NCBI GenBank assembly: GCA_002428985.1
Contig: DIYL01000056.1
Coordinates: 1-64,000 of the forward strand
Origin: Anaerolineales bacterium UBA6055
Lineage (GTDB): Bacteria; Chloroflexota; Anaerolineae; Aggregatilineales; Phototrophicaceae
Length of the DNA: 64,000 nucleotides
Direction of reading: 5' to 3'
This document shows, one piece after another, positions 63,495 through 64,000 of this stretch (its first letter is position 1; every line of letters begins with the position of its first letter). Both the position numbers and the translations under genes were made by a program. The notes beneath the pieces are model-generated. The model was not told the DNA's origin. It saw nothing but the letters and a program-made list of their open reading frames with translations, and made no database searches.

Positions 63495-64000
63495 ATGCGT
63501 CGTATTCTTTTGATAGTCCTACTACTGCTGAGCATAAGCGCAGTATCAGCCCAAGATAATCCAGAAGCAACACCCGATGGCAGTGGTGTAACTGTTGTTG
63601 AACCTGCCGAGACAACCCAAGAAGAAGCCCCAATCTCTGCCCAACCTGAAAATATTTTTGGTGATTCCCTATCCGAATTGATTAACTTGCGTAATGACCT
63701 TGAGCTATTGGCAACTGCCGTTCGAGGCACCGTTCGTCCTGATGGTTGGTCGGGTAATCTCGATGTGACAAACCCCGAACTTCCACTCTTGATTCGCCTT
63801 GATCTCGAATTGTTACTTGCCGATACACTCGGATTTGATGTGCCAGCAGATTGGTTTGGGATCGCTTTTGCTGACGTACAGTATCAAGTTCGTGACCTAA
63901 GACATGATATCGAAATTCTCTCGGATGAATTACTCGGTGATGGGGCACGCCCCGATGGGTGGAGTGGTAGCCCGAATCCATTATGGGCATGTGATCGCTC
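63495..64000 (+). CDS. secreted repeat protein, cut by the window edge
   Basis: An open frame of 168 codons runs off the right edge. Residues 1-19 are a signal peptide (MRRILLIVLLLLSISAVSA). A Thr/Glu/Pro linker follows, and then a repeated unit: LRNDLELLATAVRG then RPDGWSG, and again LRHDIEILSDELLG then RPDGWSG, about 75 residues apart. GGAG lies 7 bases before the ATG. It may belong with SH3b-SGNH-type secreted proteins, whose relatives carry such repeats, but the C-terminal part is missing and I cannot name it. Confidence 0.75.
   Translation, partial: MRRILLIVLLLLSISAVSAQDNPEATPDGSGVTVVEPAETTQEEAPISAQPENIFGDSLSELINLRNDLELLATAVRGTVRPDGWSGNLDVTNPELPLLIRLDLELLLADTLGFDVPADWFGIAFADVQYQVRDLRHDIEILSDELLGDGARPDGWSGSPNPLWACDR

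Overview
The window looks like chromosomal DNA of a member of the Chloroflexota, probably an Anaerolineae relative. I infer this from protein make-up and not from any marker gene. It carries several very large Ser/Thr kinases fused to STAND/AAA ATPases, TPR or WD40 arrays, secreted proteins with Thr/Pro-rich linkers, a surface protein ending in LPSTGETP plus a membrane anchor, an SH3b-SGNH secreted protein, and DUF2277 and DUF1684 proteins. Base composition is intermediate (about 45% GC by eye). Genes sit on both strands in small groups, with the standard code and clear Shine-Dalgarno sites. There is no rRNA, CRISPR array or prophage; one tRNA gene (Leu, TAA) is present.

Layout. 0-9.4 kb: a dead REP-associated transposase, a VWA/CoxE protein, a DUF2188 gene followed by a broken tandem copy, a methyltransferase, a TPR-PPC secreted protein, a glutaryl-CoA-dehydrogenase-like enzyme, a gamma carbonic anhydrase, and a DUF1684 - HTH/LAGLIDADG-like gene - tRNA-Leu cluster in which the protein gene runs into the tRNA. 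9.4-25 kb: a glycosyltransferase, an acidic membrane coiled-coil protein, L-rhamnose isomerase, a kinase-AAA-TPR giant, a sulfatase, a PIN/TRAM ATPase-like membrane protein, a DfsB/ClbS-like protein and a 1.5-kresidue kinase-nSTAND1-WD40 receptor. 25-31.7 kb: a flavin split-barrel protein, a second sulfatase, an S9 peptidase with an MBL hydrolase, and a Uma2-like protein. 31.7-43 kb: a giant LPXTG-type surface protein, a Tet(M)-type ribosomal protection GTPase with a leader ORF, an AraC regulator divergent from a solute-binding-like protein, a TIR-pYEATS protein, and two envelope-associated proteins.

43-54.3 kb: a broken small membrane gene, a three-gene heme operon with ATGA overlaps (radical SAM AhbD-like, free-standing glutamyl-tRNA-reductase dimerisation domain, PPOX), a YcaQ-like glycosylase, a VOC protein, a STAS-like protein, a second kinase-AAA-TPR giant, and a small cysteine protein in front of trxB. 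54.3-64 kb: a DUF559 nuclease, a frameshifted TIR-LRR gene with an inverted-repeat element at its stop codon, a BMP-type substrate-binding protein, an AT-rich membrane protein of likely foreign origin, an SH3b-SGNH protein, a thioredoxin-like protein, a mannonate dehydratase-like enzyme, and the start of a secreted repeat protein cut by the window edge.

How it fits together: most of the window is ordinary housekeeping plus a heavy load of signalling and conflict-type proteins (three giant kinases, two TIR proteins, a Uma2-like protein, a ClbS-like protein, a Tet(M)-like GTPase). Two sulfatases, RhaA and a mannonate dehydratase suggest use of sulfated or rhamnose/uronate-containing polysaccharides, although they do not form one operon. 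The points I rate most worth checking are the stand-alone GluTR-dimer gene in the heme operon, the TIR-pYEATS fusion, the HTH/LAGLIDADG-like gene abutting tRNA-Leu, the leader ORF overlapping the TTG start of the ribosomal protection gene, and the 4-base slippage that breaks the TIR-LRR gene.
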